Shown here: one piece after another, positions 24,957 to 33,389 of the stretch | Numbering within the stretch: the stretch's first letter is position 1 | Layout: every line of letters begins with the position of its first letter | The notes under the pieces: generated by a model | The model's input: only the letters and a program-made list of their open reading frames with translations | Told to the model about the DNA's origin: nothing | The model's database searches: none | DNA from: Streptomyces sp. CB01201 | Lineage (GTDB): Bacteria > Actinomycetota > Actinomycetes > Streptomycetales > Streptomycetaceae | Assembly (NCBI RefSeq): GCF_002803085.1 | Contig: NZ_NNBJ01000022.1 | Span: 1-64,000, forward strand | DNA: 64,000 nt | Direction: 5' to 3' | Translations under genes and position numbers: made by a program

Positions 24957-25628
24957 ATGCAGAAGTTCGCCACCACCGCCCCGATCGCCGCCATCCTCGA
25001 CATCCCCGCCGGACGGATCCGGATCATCGCCGCCGACCAGCCGCACACCACCGTCGCGGTCAAGGCCGCGGACCCCGCCAAGAGCCGCGATGTGAAGGCC
25101 GCGGACCACACCACGGTCAGCTACGACAACGGCGTCCTGCGCATCGAGGCAGCCCCGGCGGGAAACCAGTACTTCGGCTCCTCCGGTGCCCTTGACGTGA
25201 CGGTCGAACTCCCCGCCGGCTCGCGGATCCAGGCGAAGACGGCCGGTGCCGAGTTCCGCACCGTCGGACGCCTGGGCGATGTCGACTTCGACGGCGCGCA
25301 CGGCACGGTCGAGCTGGACGAGACCGCGGGCCTGCGCCTGGGCGTCCACGCCGGGGACGTCTCGGTCGGTCGCCTCGCCGGGGACAGCGAGATCCGTGTC
25401 TCCTCGGGAGACATCACCATCACCGAGGCCCAGCACGGCACGCTCAAGCTCCGCACCGAGTCCGGCCGGATCACGGTCGGCGCCGCACGCGGAACCTCCG
25501 CCACCCTGGACGCGGGCACCTCCCACGGCCGCATCCACAACGCCCTCACCCACACGGAGGGCGCCGCGGCGGCCCTGAACATCCACGCGACCACGGCCAG
25601 CGGCGACATCACCGCCCGTAGCCTGTAG
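24957..25628 (+). CDS. DUF4097-family beta-repeat protein
   Basis: A 223-residue protein of DUF4097 (adhesin-like beta-strand repeats). After an N-terminal strand region there are repeated short strands such as GDVDFDGAHGTVELDETAG, LRLGVHAGDVSVGRLAGD and GRITVGAARGTSATLDAG, ending in TTASGDITARSL. There is no signal peptide. The function of these beta-helix-like proteins is unknown; many lie next to regulators of envelope stress. ATG at 24957 is favoured over 24948 because AGGAG (24943-24947) is nine bases away. The stop abuts a PlsC-like remnant in the same frame. Confidence 0.8.
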   Translation: MQKFATTAPIAAILDIPAGRIRIIAADQPHTTVAVKAADPAKSRDVKAADHTTVSYDNGVLRIEAAPAGNQYFGSSGALDVTVELPAGSRIQAKTAGAEFRTVGRLGDVDFDGAHGTVELDETAGLRLGVHAGDVSVGRLAGDSEIRVSSGDITITEAQHGTLKLRTESGRITVGAARGTSATLDAGTSHGRIHNALTHTEGAAAALNIHATTASGDITARSL

Positions 25629-25847
25629 TACCCGGAGGGCACCCGTTCACCCGATGGCCGGCTCTACCGCGGCCGGACCGGCGTCGCCCGGCTCTACCGC
25701 GGCCGGACCGGCGTCGCCCGGCTCGCCCTGGCCACCGGAGCACCCGTAGTGCCGGTGGCGCCGTTCGGAAATGGCCAACTCCCGCCGGTGGATGGCAGGT
25801 TGACCCGCTACCACCGCATCCCGATCGAATTCGGTAGGCCACCGCAC
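25629..25847 (+). pseudogene. Fragment of a PlsC-type acyltransferase with an internal 30-bp duplication
   Basis: Reading on in frame directly after the DUF4097 stop gives YPEGTRSPDGRLYRGRTGVA, then RLALATGAPVVPVAPFGNGQ and IPIEFGRPPH. These are the FPEGTRS block and following region of 1-acylglycerol-3-phosphate acyltransferases. The catalytic HxxxxD half is missing and the C terminus fades out after 25847. Within it, bases 25661-25690 are repeated exactly at 25691-25720, duplicating the YRGRTGVARL segment in frame. This is a decayed piece of a lipid acyltransferase gene and not expected to be expressed as an enzyme. Confidence 0.75.
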
Positions 25848-25957
25848 TGCTCCACGGCCGCGATCCCGACGACCGAGCGGGGCCGATCCGTGCCCGATTT
25901 CTCCTGGCAAACTCCGTTGTCTGTTCGCTGTCGCACTGCGATCATCCGCGCATGCAC

Positions 25958-26737
25958 ATGCTCAGCGATGACCTTGGACAGCTCTCCTACGACGTGGCCG
26001 GCGACGGGCCGCCCGTCGTACTCGTACACGCCGGTGTGGCCGACCATCACATGTGGGACGCGGTCGTGCCCGCCCTCGCCGAACAGCACACCGTGATCCG
26101 GTACGACCTGCGCGGCTTCGGTGAATCCGCGCCCCCGAGCGGGCCGTTCAGCGAGAGCGACGACCTGCGCCGCCTTCTGGACCACCTCGGTCACGATCGT
26201 GTCCGGCTCGTAGGCGCGTCCTGGGGCGGCCGGGTGGCCGTGGACTTCACGCTCGCCCACCCGGACCGGGTGCACTCCCTGGCGATACTCGCCGCTCCCT
26301 GGCCGCGCTATCACTGGTCGGCGGACATGATCGCGTACGACGAGGCCGAGACGGGGGCCCTGGAGGCGGGCGATCTGGACGCCGCCGTGCGCATCAACCT
26401 GGACATGTGGCTGCGTGGGCCCTCACGTGGCTGGGACGATGTTGCCGACGGGCTGTCCGAGCAACTGCGCGGCCCGCTGCGGACATCGCTGGTGAACCAG
26501 CCCCTGGTGGGAGAACACTCCGAGGGCCCGGGGGCAGGCGACCTGACCTCCATCGCCGTCCCCACGCTGGTGGGCGTGGGCAAGCTGGACGTCGCCGACT
26601 TCCAGGACATCGCACGTCGCTACGCCGCCGCGATTCCGGGCGCCGCCCTGGTCGAGTTCGCCACCGCGGCTCACCTCATCGCCATGGACGCGCCGGACGA
26701 AGTGGCGTCGGTGCTGGGCGAGTTCCTCGTTCGGTAG
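25958..26737 (+). CDS. Alpha/beta hydrolase
   Basis: A 259-residue classical alpha/beta hydrolase. The oxyanion motif is VVLVHAGVADHHMW, the nucleophile elbow VGASWGGRVAVDF (Ser in GxSxG-like GASWGG), an acidic residue lies in GKLDVADF, and the catalytic His is in ATAAHLIAMD. It resembles 3-oxoadipate enol-lactonase-like and haloalkane-dehalogenase-like proteins, so the substrate is open. ATG at 25958 (MLSDDLG) or 25952 (MHM) are both possible. It stands alone and ends about 100 bp before a convergent two-component system. Confidence 0.85.
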   Translation: MLSDDLGQLSYDVAGDGPPVVLVHAGVADHHMWDAVVPALAEQHTVIRYDLRGFGESAPPSGPFSESDDLRRLLDHLGHDRVRLVGASWGGRVAVDFTLAHPDRVHSLAILAAPWPRYHWSADMIAYDEAETGALEAGDLDAAVRINLDMWLRGPSRGWDDVADGLSEQLRGPLRTSLVNQPLVGEHSEGPGAGDLTSIAVPTLVGVGKLDVADFQDIARRYAAAIPGAALVEFATAAHLIAMDAPDEVASVLGEFLVR

Positions 26738-26840
26738 TGGATGGGTGACGGTCCCCTCCGTCCTCCACCGGTTCTCGATCCGGGTCCCAGCCGTCCGCCC
26801 GTCCCAGCCGTCCACCTCATGAACGGCTTGATCGCCCACC

Positions 26841-27503
26841 TCATGCCGGGTCGATGAGGCGGCTTTCGTGGGCGAAGACAACGGCCTGTATGCGGTCGCG
26901 GAGTTCCAGCTTGGGCAGGATCCGTCCCAGATGGGCCTTCACCGTTGCCTCCGCGAGGTGCAGGGCGGTCGCGATCTCGGTGTTGGACAGGCCGCGGCCC
27001 ACCTGGATCAGCACCTCCCGCTCACGGGCGCTGAGCCGGCTCAAGCGCTCGTCCCGGTCGGCGCCGCTCCCGTCGGGTATGTGCGGACGGAGGTGTTCCA
27101 GCAGGCGCCGGGTGATCCGGGGGGAGACCACCGCGTCGCCCGCGGCCACGCTGCGTATCGCGGTGAGCAGTTGCTCGGGCCGGGTGTTCTTGAGCAGGAA
27201 GCCCGAGGCTCCGGCGCCGAGTCCGGCGAAGGCGTATTCGTCCAGATCGAAGATGGTGAGGATCAGCACTCTGCTCCGCGGGGAGGCCCGGATGACCTGC
27301 CGGGTCGCCTCGATGCCGTCGGTCCCGGGCATCCGGACGTCCATGAGGACGACATCGGGGCGCAGTTGACGCGCGAGCCGTACGGCCTGGTCGCCGTCCG
27401 ATGCCTCACCGACCGGTGTCATGTCGGGCTGGGCCTCCAGGATCGTGCTGAAAGCCATGCGGAGCAGCGCCTCGTCGTCGACGATCAGGATGCGGAGCGT
27501 CAT
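26841..27503 (-). CDS. NarL/LuxR-family response regulator
   Basis: A 220-residue two-domain regulator. The receiver (about residues 4-120) has the acidic pair in LIVDDE, the phospho-Asp in DVVLMDVRMPGTDG and the conserved Lys in FLLKNTRPEQLL. The C-terminal LuxR-type HTH reads LSAREREVLIQVGRGLSNTE and ATVKAHLGRILPKLELRDR. ATG at 27503 overlaps the stop of the upstream kinase gene (ATGA), so the two are co-translated. It should be phosphorylated by that kinase and bind DNA as a dimer. Target genes cannot be inferred; a hydrolase gene lies divergent upstream of the kinase. Confidence 0.95.
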   Translation of the reverse strand: MTLRILIVDDEALLRMAFSTILEAQPDMTPVGEASDGDQAVRLARQLRPDVVLMDVRMPGTDGIEATRQVIRASPRSRVLILTIFDLDEYAFAGLGAGASGFLLKNTRPEQLLTAIRSVAAGDAVVSPRITRRLLEHLRPHIPDGSGADRDERLSRLSAREREVLIQVGRGLSNTEIATALHLAEATVKAHLGRILPKLELRDRIQAVVFAHESRLIDPA

Positions 27504-28783
27504 GCGTTCGCCCCTTCGGTGCTTGCGAGGTGGAGGCGGGTGTGGACCTTCCAGCCCCCGCCCGGGAGCGGGCCGGCCCGCAGCGTCCCGCCGTAGGCGG
27601 CCGCACGCTCGCGCATGCCGGGGATGCCGTGGCCCGATGACGGGGAGCCGGCCGGTGACGGACCGGGGCCGCTGTCGGTGACGTCCACTGTGATGCTCTC
27701 GGCCGAACACCGTATGCGGACCTTCGCCTCGGTGCCGGTCGGTGCGTGCTTGAGGGTGTTGGTCAAGGCTTCCTGAACCAGGCGGTAGACGGTCAGTTGG
27801 GCGGTGGCGGGTATGCGGGTGTGGTCGCCGCGCACCTCCACGCGGGTCGGCAGCCCGGCGGTGCACATCTGGTCGGCCAGCACGTCCAGTTGTGTGAGGT
27901 CGGGCAGCGGGTGGCGCTCCGCGTCCGGTGCATGGGCCCGCAGGATGCCCAGCGAGCGCCGCATGTCGGTGAGGGCCTGCCGGCCCGTGTCGGAGGTCTG
28001 GAGCATCAGGGTGGTGGCCTTGCCGGGCGACCGGTGCTGTGCGTAGACGGCGGCGTCGGTGAGGGCGACCATGACGGACAGGTTGTGGGTGACGATGTCG
28101 TGCATCTCCCGGGTGATGCGTGTCCTCTCCTCGGCGACCGCCAGCCGCGCCCGCTGATCCCGCTCCCGCTCCAGACGCGCGGCCCGCTCCACCACGGCCG
28201 CCAGGTAGGCACGCGTGGTCCGCATGTTCACCCCCAGCACGGCGACGGCGACCACCGTCGCGGTCACCGCGACGAAGGGGGCCAGGAACGCGCCCCCCGT
28301 CGCCCAGCGCAGACAGGCCAGCAGGACCCCGCCCTCCACGAGGGCGGCGGCGATCAGCGTGCGGCGCCGGTCGGAGTGCGCGGCCACCGTGTAGAGAGCC
28401 ACCAACAGGCCGACGTCCGCAGGTAGTTGGACGTTGGCCAGCCACTGGATCAAAGCCGCGGCTGCCACGGCGCCGAACACCGTGAGCGGGGCACGGCGCC
28501 GCCACACCAGGGGAACCGTGAGGGCTGCGGTGAGGGTCAGGGACACCGGTAGCTCATTCGGCGAGCGCGTGGCCAGGATGTTGAGCAGGAGCAGCGCCGG
28601 CACCAGCGAGTCCCACATGGTGGGTGGCAGCCGGGAGTTCCAGCGCCGGGCGGCCCTCAGTGCTCGCGCTGCCGATGAGGAGCCAGGGTCGATACGCCCT
28701 GTCAGCCGTACGGCCGTCCACGCCCGCGGGCCCCCAGAGGGCATCGGGTGCGCATTCCCGGGCTCTGCGACCGCGTCGGTCAT
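27500..28783 (-). CDS. NarL-type sensor histidine kinase
   Basis: A 427-residue membrane kinase of the DesK/NarL (HisKA_3) class. Residues about 50-170 hold four to five hydrophobic helices (TMWDSLVPALLLLNILAT onward). The dimerisation/phosphoacceptor helix has RITREMHDIVTHNLSVMV with the phospho-His in MHDIV. The ATPase part shows LVQEALTNTLKHAP (N-box) and SGHGIPGMRERAAAYGG (G-box). ATG at 28783 follows AGGGATG. Signal unknown; there is no large extracellular domain, so it probably senses membrane state or a hydrophobic compound. Confidence 0.93.
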   Translation of the reverse strand: MTDAVAEPGNAHPMPSGGPRAWTAVRLTGRIDPGSSSAARALRAARRWNSRLPPTMWDSLVPALLLLNILATRSPNELPVSLTLTAALTVPLVWRRRAPLTVFGAVAAAALIQWLANVQLPADVGLLVALYTVAAHSDRRRTLIAAALVEGGVLLACLRWATGGAFLAPFVAVTATVVAVAVLGVNMRTTRAYLAAVVERAARLERERDQRARLAVAEERTRITREMHDIVTHNLSVMVALTDAAVYAQHRSPGKATTLMLQTSDTGRQALTDMRRSLGILRAHAPDAERHPLPDLTQLDVLADQMCTAGLPTRVEVRGDHTRIPATAQLTVYRLVQEALTNTLKHAPTGTEAKVRIRCSAESITVDVTDSGPGPSPAGSPSSGHGIPGMRERAAAYGGTLRAGPLPGGGWKVHTRLHLASTEGANA

Positions 28784-28860
28784 CGCACATCCCTGTTGAT
28801 TCGGCGTCGTGATGGCCCCGGTCCGGGCCGCCACCCTGTGCGGTTGGAGCGAGGGTGGCG

Positions 28861-28892
28861 GTGGGGGAGCGGGGTGGTGGGGGAGCGGGGTG
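28861..28892. repeat. Perfect 16-bp tandem duplication
   Basis: GTGGGGGAGCGGGGTG occurs twice in succession (28861-28876 and 28877-28892) in the gap upstream of the sensor kinase. Probably slippage in a G-rich spacer. The rest of the 28784-29234 gap holds four CGGTCGCA copies and no evident gene. Confidence 0.7.
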
Positions 28893-29031
28893 CTGGAGTG
28901 CGCCGGACCCGTGTGGCCCGGTGAGCACCCGGCACTGTCACGTTAGGCCGCGGCGCGCCCATGCGCATGAGCCCACCGTCTGATGGCATCGCGCCGAAGT
29001 ACGACCGAAGGATGAGCCCCGCTACCTTCCG

Positions 29032-29150
29032 CGGTCGCAGCACGGCCGCCTGTCCGGCGTGCCGCTTTGCGACTTCGGTCGCACGGACACCGTGCTGGAT
29101 GCGACGCCGGTCGCACAGGAGGCATGCCGCGGACGGCGACCCCGGTCGCA
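29032..29150. repeat. Four copies of CGGTCGCA upstream of the lipase-like gene
   Basis: The octamer CGGTCGCA starts at 29032, 29076, 29108 and 29143. Spacing is 44, 32 and 35 bp. Either a dispersed regulatory site between the divergent kinase and hydrolase genes or chance in GC-rich DNA. Confidence 0.35.
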
Positions 29151-29234
29151 CACGACGTCGACCCCGGGCCGATGTGGCAGCGCCTGCTCCGCGCCGACGA
29201 TGACCGGGTGACCGAGATCATCACGGGGCTGTAC

Positions 29235-30662
29235 ATGTCCCCTCTCGAATTCCTTGCCCTGCTGGGCGCCGTCGCTCTGGTGACGGCGCGCTGGCTTCCT
29301 TCCGCCGTCCGCCCGCGCGTCACGATCGCCGCGGGGGCACTGTGCGCGCTGTGCGCCGTCGTGTTGAGCGTGGTGGGGGTCCGCTGGCAGATGCTGCCGA
29401 TACTGGCCGGCGCCGCTTTCGCGTCGCCGTTCGCCGCCGCTCCGCTGATTCGCCGCCGTTCCGGCCGGCCGTCGTGGCGGGCCCGATGGTGGCTGGCGCT
29501 GCCGGGGTCGGTGGCCTGCGTCGGCCTGATCATGGTGGGTCCGGTGGCCGCCTGGGCCTTTCCGGTTCCCGTCTTCCCCGAGCCGTCGGGCCGTTTCGCG
29601 GTCGGCACCCGCGTGATGGAGTGGACCGACCCGAACCGCCCCGAGACCGCCACCGCCGACCCGCACGACCGGCGCACCGTCGTCGTTCAACTCTGGTACC
29701 CCGCACGGGATTTCCCCGCCGGTGCGCGGCGGGCGCAGTACCTCGGCCGTACGGAGGGCGAGGCGCGCACGGTTTCCGACGCACTCGCCCGCGAGGCCGG
29801 CCTGCCCGGCTTTCTGGTGGACGGTGTTCCTCGTGCCCACACCCATGCGGTCTTCGACGCTTCGGCGGCCGACGGGGACGGACGCTTCCCGATCGTGCTG
29901 TTCTCGCCCGGGGCGGGCGGGGTACGCACCCAGAACACGGCCTGGGCGGAGGAACTGGCCAGCAACGGCTATGTGGTCGCCGCCCTCGACCACCCGTACG
30001 ACTCCGCCGTCGTCGTCCTCGCCGACGGCCGAACGATTCGCAGCACCACCGCCTCGACCGGCGATCGGGACAAGGACGACGAACTGGCCGCCGACCAGAC
30101 GGCCGTTCGGGCCGCCGACCTCCGCTTCGTCCTCACTCAGCTGGGTCGTATGGACCGAGGTGAGATCGCGGGCCCACTGGCCGGACGCCTGGACACCGGC
30201 CGGGTCGCGGCGACCGGCCACTCCATGGGGGGTGCGGCCGCGCTCCAGGCGGCCAGGCAGGACGACCGCATCGACGCCGTCATCGACATGGACGGCTACC
30301 CCCACGGCCCCACGTCCCCCGCCCTGCACCGGCCGACGCTCGCGCTCACCCAGAACATCACGCCGGAAACCGACCCGCGCTACATGCCCCGCCTCACCGA
30401 GGCCCTCAAGCTCAACAGCGCGACGAGCTACCGCCTCACCATCCCCGGCGCCGCACACCTCACCTTCATGGACGCCCCCCTGTACCTGCCGCCCGTGCCC
30501 TCGATAGTCGGTTCCCTGGGCCGCACCGAGAGCCCCCGCGTCGTCGCCGCGACCACGGTCGCCTTCCTGGACAGCACCCTGCGGCAACGATCCGGTGACC
30601 TGGATGCCGTGCTGTCGGCCCACGGCGATCTCAGCGTCTACCGCCCGGGCAACGGCCCCTGA
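29235..30662 (+). CDS. Membrane-anchored alpha/beta hydrolase (PAF-acetylhydrolase/lipase-like)
   Basis: About 475 residues. Three or four hydrophobic helices occupy the first 130 residues (starting SPLEFLALLGAVALVTARWL). The C-terminal catalytic domain resembles platelet-activating-factor acetylhydrolase II: FPIVLFSPGAGGVRTQN, the elbow ATGHSMGGAAALQAA (Ser), the Asp region DAVIDMDGYPHG and the His in IPGAAHLTFMD. Expected to hydrolyse ester bonds at the outer face of the membrane. The start is uncertain: ATG at 29235 fits the first helix, but in-frame starts at 29208, 29172 and 29067 exist and none has a good ribosome site. Divergent from the two-component pair, a possible target of it. Confidence 0.82.
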   Translation: MSPLEFLALLGAVALVTARWLPSAVRPRVTIAAGALCALCAVVLSVVGVRWQMLPILAGAAFASPFAAAPLIRRRSGRPSWRARWWLALPGSVACVGLIMVGPVAAWAFPVPVFPEPSGRFAVGTRVMEWTDPNRPETATADPHDRRTVVVQLWYPARDFPAGARRAQYLGRTEGEARTVSDALAREAGLPGFLVDGVPRAHTHAVFDASAADGDGRFPIVLFSPGAGGVRTQNTAWAEELASNGYVVAALDHPYDSAVVVLADGRTIRSTTASTGDRDKDDELAADQTAVRAADLRFVLTQLGRMDRGEIAGPLAGRLDTGRVAATGHSMGGAAALQAARQDDRIDAVIDMDGYPHGPTSPALHRPTLALTQNITPETDPRYMPRLTEALKLNSATSYRLTIPGAAHLTFMDAPLYLPPVPSIVGSLGRTESPRVVAATTVAFLDSTLRQRSGDLDAVLSAHGDLSVYRPGNGP

Positions 30663-30901
30663 CGAGCCGCGCCCGCGGATGCCGATCCGGTGGCCGAACC
30701 CGGCAAGGGGCTGTGCGATCAAGGCTGTTCGAGGGGAGATTCGTCGGCGTCACACGGCATCGCATTGCCTTGGCGTGGGCGCATCCGGAAACTCGGATGC
30801 GGCCTCCCCCGGGCACCCCTAGGCTCGGCCCGCCTGGGCTGCGACGCTCGCCGAGAGGGCGGGCGTCGTCTGCGCGTCTGTGGAGGGGAGCTGCACGAAG
30901 C

Positions 30902-31639
30902 ATGGCCAGTCAACTGTTCGCGATCTGCTTCAACGCGAGTCGGCCGTCGGATCTGGCGCGATTCTGGTCGGGTCTCCTGGGTTGGGATGTCTTCGACGGA
31001 CCCAACGGCGACATCGAGGTCCTGCCGCCCCATCCTGACGACCCGGCCGCGTTCCGCATCCGCTTCCTGCCGAGTCAGGAGCCGAAGACCGGCCGGAATC
31101 GCGCGCACTTCGACCTGACGAGTGCCTCCGCGGAGGACCAACGGCGGACGGTGGCACGGGCGTTGGACTTCGGCGGCCGGCACATCGACGTGGGCCAACT
31201 GCCCGAAGAGGGGCACGTGGTGCTCGCCGATCCCGATGGCAACGAGTTCTGTGTCATCGAGGCGGGCAACAGGTTCCTCGCCGACACCGGTTTCATCGGC
31301 GCTCTGGCCTGCGACGGCACTCAGGAAGTCGGCTACTTCTGGAGTGCGGCGCTGGGCTGGCCGTTGGTCTGGGACCAGGACCAGGAGACGGCGATCCAGT
31401 CCCCGGACGGCGGCACGAAGATCACGTGGGGTGGCCCTCCGGTAGCGCCGAAGACGGGCCCGAACGGGCTGCGATTCGAGCTGGCGCTGCCCGCCGACGC
31501 CGACGGGGATGCGGAGGTCGACCGCCTGATCGCTCTCGGCGCGACCCGTACCAACTCCGGCGCGGATGACTGGAGTTGGCCGATGCTGTTGGACCCCGAC
31601 GGCAACGAGTTCACCCTACGGCGGCGAGCGTCTCGGTAG
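30902..31639 (+). CDS. Two-domain VOC/glyoxalase-like protein
   Basis: A 245-residue protein with two VOC repeats. Domain 1 (about residues 1-120) starts LFAICFNASRPSDLARFW and ends VLADPDGNEFCVIEAG. Domain 2 (about 125-245) ends MLLDPDGNEFTLRRRASR. This architecture is common for Streptomyces glyoxalase-like proteins, of which some give resistance to drugs and most have no known substrate. ATG at 30902 follows GAGGGGAGC at about ten bases. The 180 bp of in-frame sequence upstream lacks domain features. Single gene, convergent with a lipoprotein gene. Confidence 0.88.
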   Translation: MASQLFAICFNASRPSDLARFWSGLLGWDVFDGPNGDIEVLPPHPDDPAAFRIRFLPSQEPKTGRNRAHFDLTSASAEDQRRTVARALDFGGRHIDVGQLPEEGHVVLADPDGNEFCVIEAGNRFLADTGFIGALACDGTQEVGYFWSAALGWPLVWDQDQETAIQSPDGGTKITWGGPPVAPKTGPNGLRFELALPADADGDAEVDRLIALGATRTNSGADDWSWPMLLDPDGNEFTLRRRASR

Positions 31640-31697
31640 CGGGGGCGGGTGGCTGCCCGGCGCCGCCTGGGACCAGGTCGGATTCGGGTTCACGGAT

Positions 31698-32210
31698 TCA
31701 GGCTGGGCCGCCGCAGTGACCGAGCGCGTCCTCGCAGCCCTGGACCTCCTGCTGGTCCAGGGTAAGAAAGCGCCAGACGATGAGGCCGGTGGTACCGGTC
31801 CTTGCGGGGATGATGGCGGCGGTGACCGGCGGACCGGCGGGGACATTGAGCCGTTGGGCCTCGCGGGCTCCGCAGGGCAGCTCCCGGGTGTGCTTGCTCC
31901 GGCCGCGGGTGAGTTCCAGGGTGAGGTGGGTGACTTCGTAGCTGTCGCAGGTGATGTCGAGGCGGTAGGGCTTGCTGCCCGGGGCGTCGAAGGTCGCGTT
32001 CATGCCGGAGGCGACGTGGGGAGCGTTGCGGTCGATGACGGTGAGGGTGCTGTCGTCGGTGTCCAGGGCGCGATCGGCGCGCTGGAGCGCGTCGTCCGGT
32101 TCCCATCCCCGGGCGGCCGCGCCGTCGGTGGGGGAGCCGGAGCCCGTGCTGGTGCAGCCGGCGAGGGCCGCTGCTGCGAGAAGGAGGGCGAGGGCGGGTC
32201 GTGTCCGCAT
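31698..32210 (-). CDS. Putative lipoprotein of unknown function
   Basis: A 170-residue secreted lipoprotein. The signal peptide MRTRPALALLLAAAALAGCT has a clear lipobox LAGC with Cys19 as the lipid-modified residue. The mature part is a single domain of about 150 residues with two Cys pairs (DITCDSYE, ELPCGARE, GCEDALGHC) and strands such as LTLELTRGRSKHTRELP and GLIVWRFLTLDQQEV, likely disulfide-linked. I do not recognise the domain. Five 16-bp tandem repeats lie about 45 bp upstream of the start and may affect expression. Confidence 0.75.
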   Translation of the reverse strand: MRTRPALALLLAAAALAGCTSTGSGSPTDGAAARGWEPDDALQRADRALDTDDSTLTVIDRNAPHVASGMNATFDAPGSKPYRLDITCDSYEVTHLTLELTRGRSKHTRELPCGAREAQRLNVPAGPPVTAAIIPARTGTTGLIVWRFLTLDQQEVQGCEDALGHCGGPA

Positions 32211-32254
32211 GGCCGCATCCTAGGTGGGTGCCAGCAAGTCCAGGGCGTCGCCCT

Positions 32255-32334
32255 CTTCGCAGTGCACGACCTTCGCAGTGCACGACCTTCGCAGTGCACG
32301 ACCTTCGGAGTGCATGACCTTCGCAGTGCACGGC
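32255..32334. repeat. Five tandem 16-bp repeats, each holding a GTGCAC palindrome
   Basis: Unit CTTCGCAGTGCACGAC begins at 32255, 32271, 32287, 32303 and 32319. Copies 1-3 are identical; copy 4 has two changes and copy 5 one. It lies just upstream of the divergently placed lipoprotein gene. Candidate multi-site operator or a copy-number-variable locus. Confidence 0.85.
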
Positions 32335-32791
32335 ACCACCGAGGTGATGCGCTACTGGGGGCCCGACAGGGATCGAACAGGCCCACGACGCCGAGCGCTT
32401 CCTCTCGCGAAGGAACCTGACGTGCGTTGGCCGCCGACGGGCGGAGCGCATACGCTCCCCGCGTAGAAGCGCAGGCTCGCCAAGTCGTAGGCCGCACGTG
32501 CGGCGTGATCGTTGGGGTCGTCACCCAGAGCCCCATACAGCTCGGCACCGAACGCCACTCCGGAAGGCGTGCTGACCCGCGACGACATCCCGCCGCGTGA
32601 CCGGATTCGCAAGCTGTCCAGCCGGCCGGTTGTGGACGTGGCTCCGGCGCGCGCCTACGCGCGGGAGCAGAAGCAGCGTATGGCGGAACTCATCTCGTTG
32701 TCGCCATGGCGCGGGAGCTGGGCTGCTCGTGAGGGTGAGGGGTCGGGCACGGCTCCCGGTCTTGACCGCGCGGGTGGGCCAGGCTGCTGCC
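32335..32791. other. Degenerate intergenic region with a tRNA-like scrap
   Basis: At 32357-32383 there is GGGGGCCCGACAGGGATCGA, resembling the T-arm and acceptor end of a minus-strand tRNA, but the stems do not pair and no 5' half is present. A minus-strand frame around 32480-32600 encodes GVAFGAELYGALGDDPNDHA and looks protein-like without a recognised domain. The region may be a worn insertion scar. No intact gene is supported. Confidence 0.35.
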
Positions 32792-33238
32792 ATGAAGAAG
32801 AACATCGGGGTTCTCGGGGCGCTGACCGGGCTGTTGCTGCCCGTCGCCGCACTCACGGCCGTCTCGGACGTGGCGTTCGCACAGCCCGGCCCGCCTGGGA
32901 CGGGTACCCGCATCGGCGCCGGTTCCGGTACCAGCCATTCCATCCGGACCGAGGCGGCCGTGGTGGGAGAGTGGAGAGCGGGTCCCGGGGGCAGTGCGAA
33001 GCGAGTCGACAGCTTGGAGGTGCGGGCCGACGGCACGTTCGAGCTGCGGTTCGCCTACTACTGCCCGCCGGGCGCAATGTGCTTCGTCGGGCCGCGTGCT
33101 CCGGACCACGGCACGTGGACGCAGAGCGGCGAGGGCATCAGTCTCGCCGGTGAGTCCGGTACGTACTCCGGGCGTGTGCGCGGCGACGTGATGGAGCTGG
33201 ACGGTGAGGTTCTCCGTCGGGTCGACTCCCGCCGGTAG
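32792..33238 (+). CDS. Small secreted protein
   Basis: A 148-residue protein with a Sec signal peptide (MKKNIGVLGALTGLLLPVAA, cleavage likely after VAFAQ). The mature 115 residues contain EWRAGPGGSAKRVDSLEVRA and a strand-rich stretch with two Cys (YYCPPGAMCFVGP), followed by HGTWTQSGEGISLAGESGTY. The pattern resembles small lipocalin-like or META-like extracytoplasmic beta domains, but I cannot assign a family. ATG at 32792 directly precedes the signal; the ribosome site is poor. Single gene. Confidence 0.7.
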   Translation: MKKNIGVLGALTGLLLPVAALTAVSDVAFAQPGPPGTGTRIGAGSGTSHSIRTEAAVVGEWRAGPGGSAKRVDSLEVRADGTFELRFAYYCPPGAMCFVGPRAPDHGTWTQSGEGISLAGESGTYSGRVRGDVMELDGEVLRRVDSRR

Positions 33239-33364
33239 GTGGGCTGGTGGGCCGGCGTGCGCTGGAAGGGCCGGGGCGGACGTGCCGCGCCGGGCGCAAA
33301 CGAGGCGGCGGCGAGCCCCGGGCGTAGCGGAGAGTCGGCCTCATCACCATCATCTAGTTGCAGA

Positions 33365-33374
33365 GTTGCGCAAC
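33365..33374. promoter_or_regulatory. GTTGCGCAAC palindrome before a small gene
   Basis: A perfect 10-bp palindrome immediately upstream of TATAAAGT, which could be a -10 element of the small gene starting near 33390. The same core recurs upstream of the LCP gene. Confidence 0.5.
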
Positions 33375-33389
33375 CTATAAAGTATGGTC

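Noticed and set aside
32255..32334. CRISPR array
   Set aside because: The 16-bp units are directly tandem with no spacers.
32352..32395. Possible minus-strand tRNA 3' end
   Set aside because: The T-loop-like GATCGAA is present but T-stem and acceptor stem do not pair and no anticodon arm can be built, so it is not listed as a tRNA.
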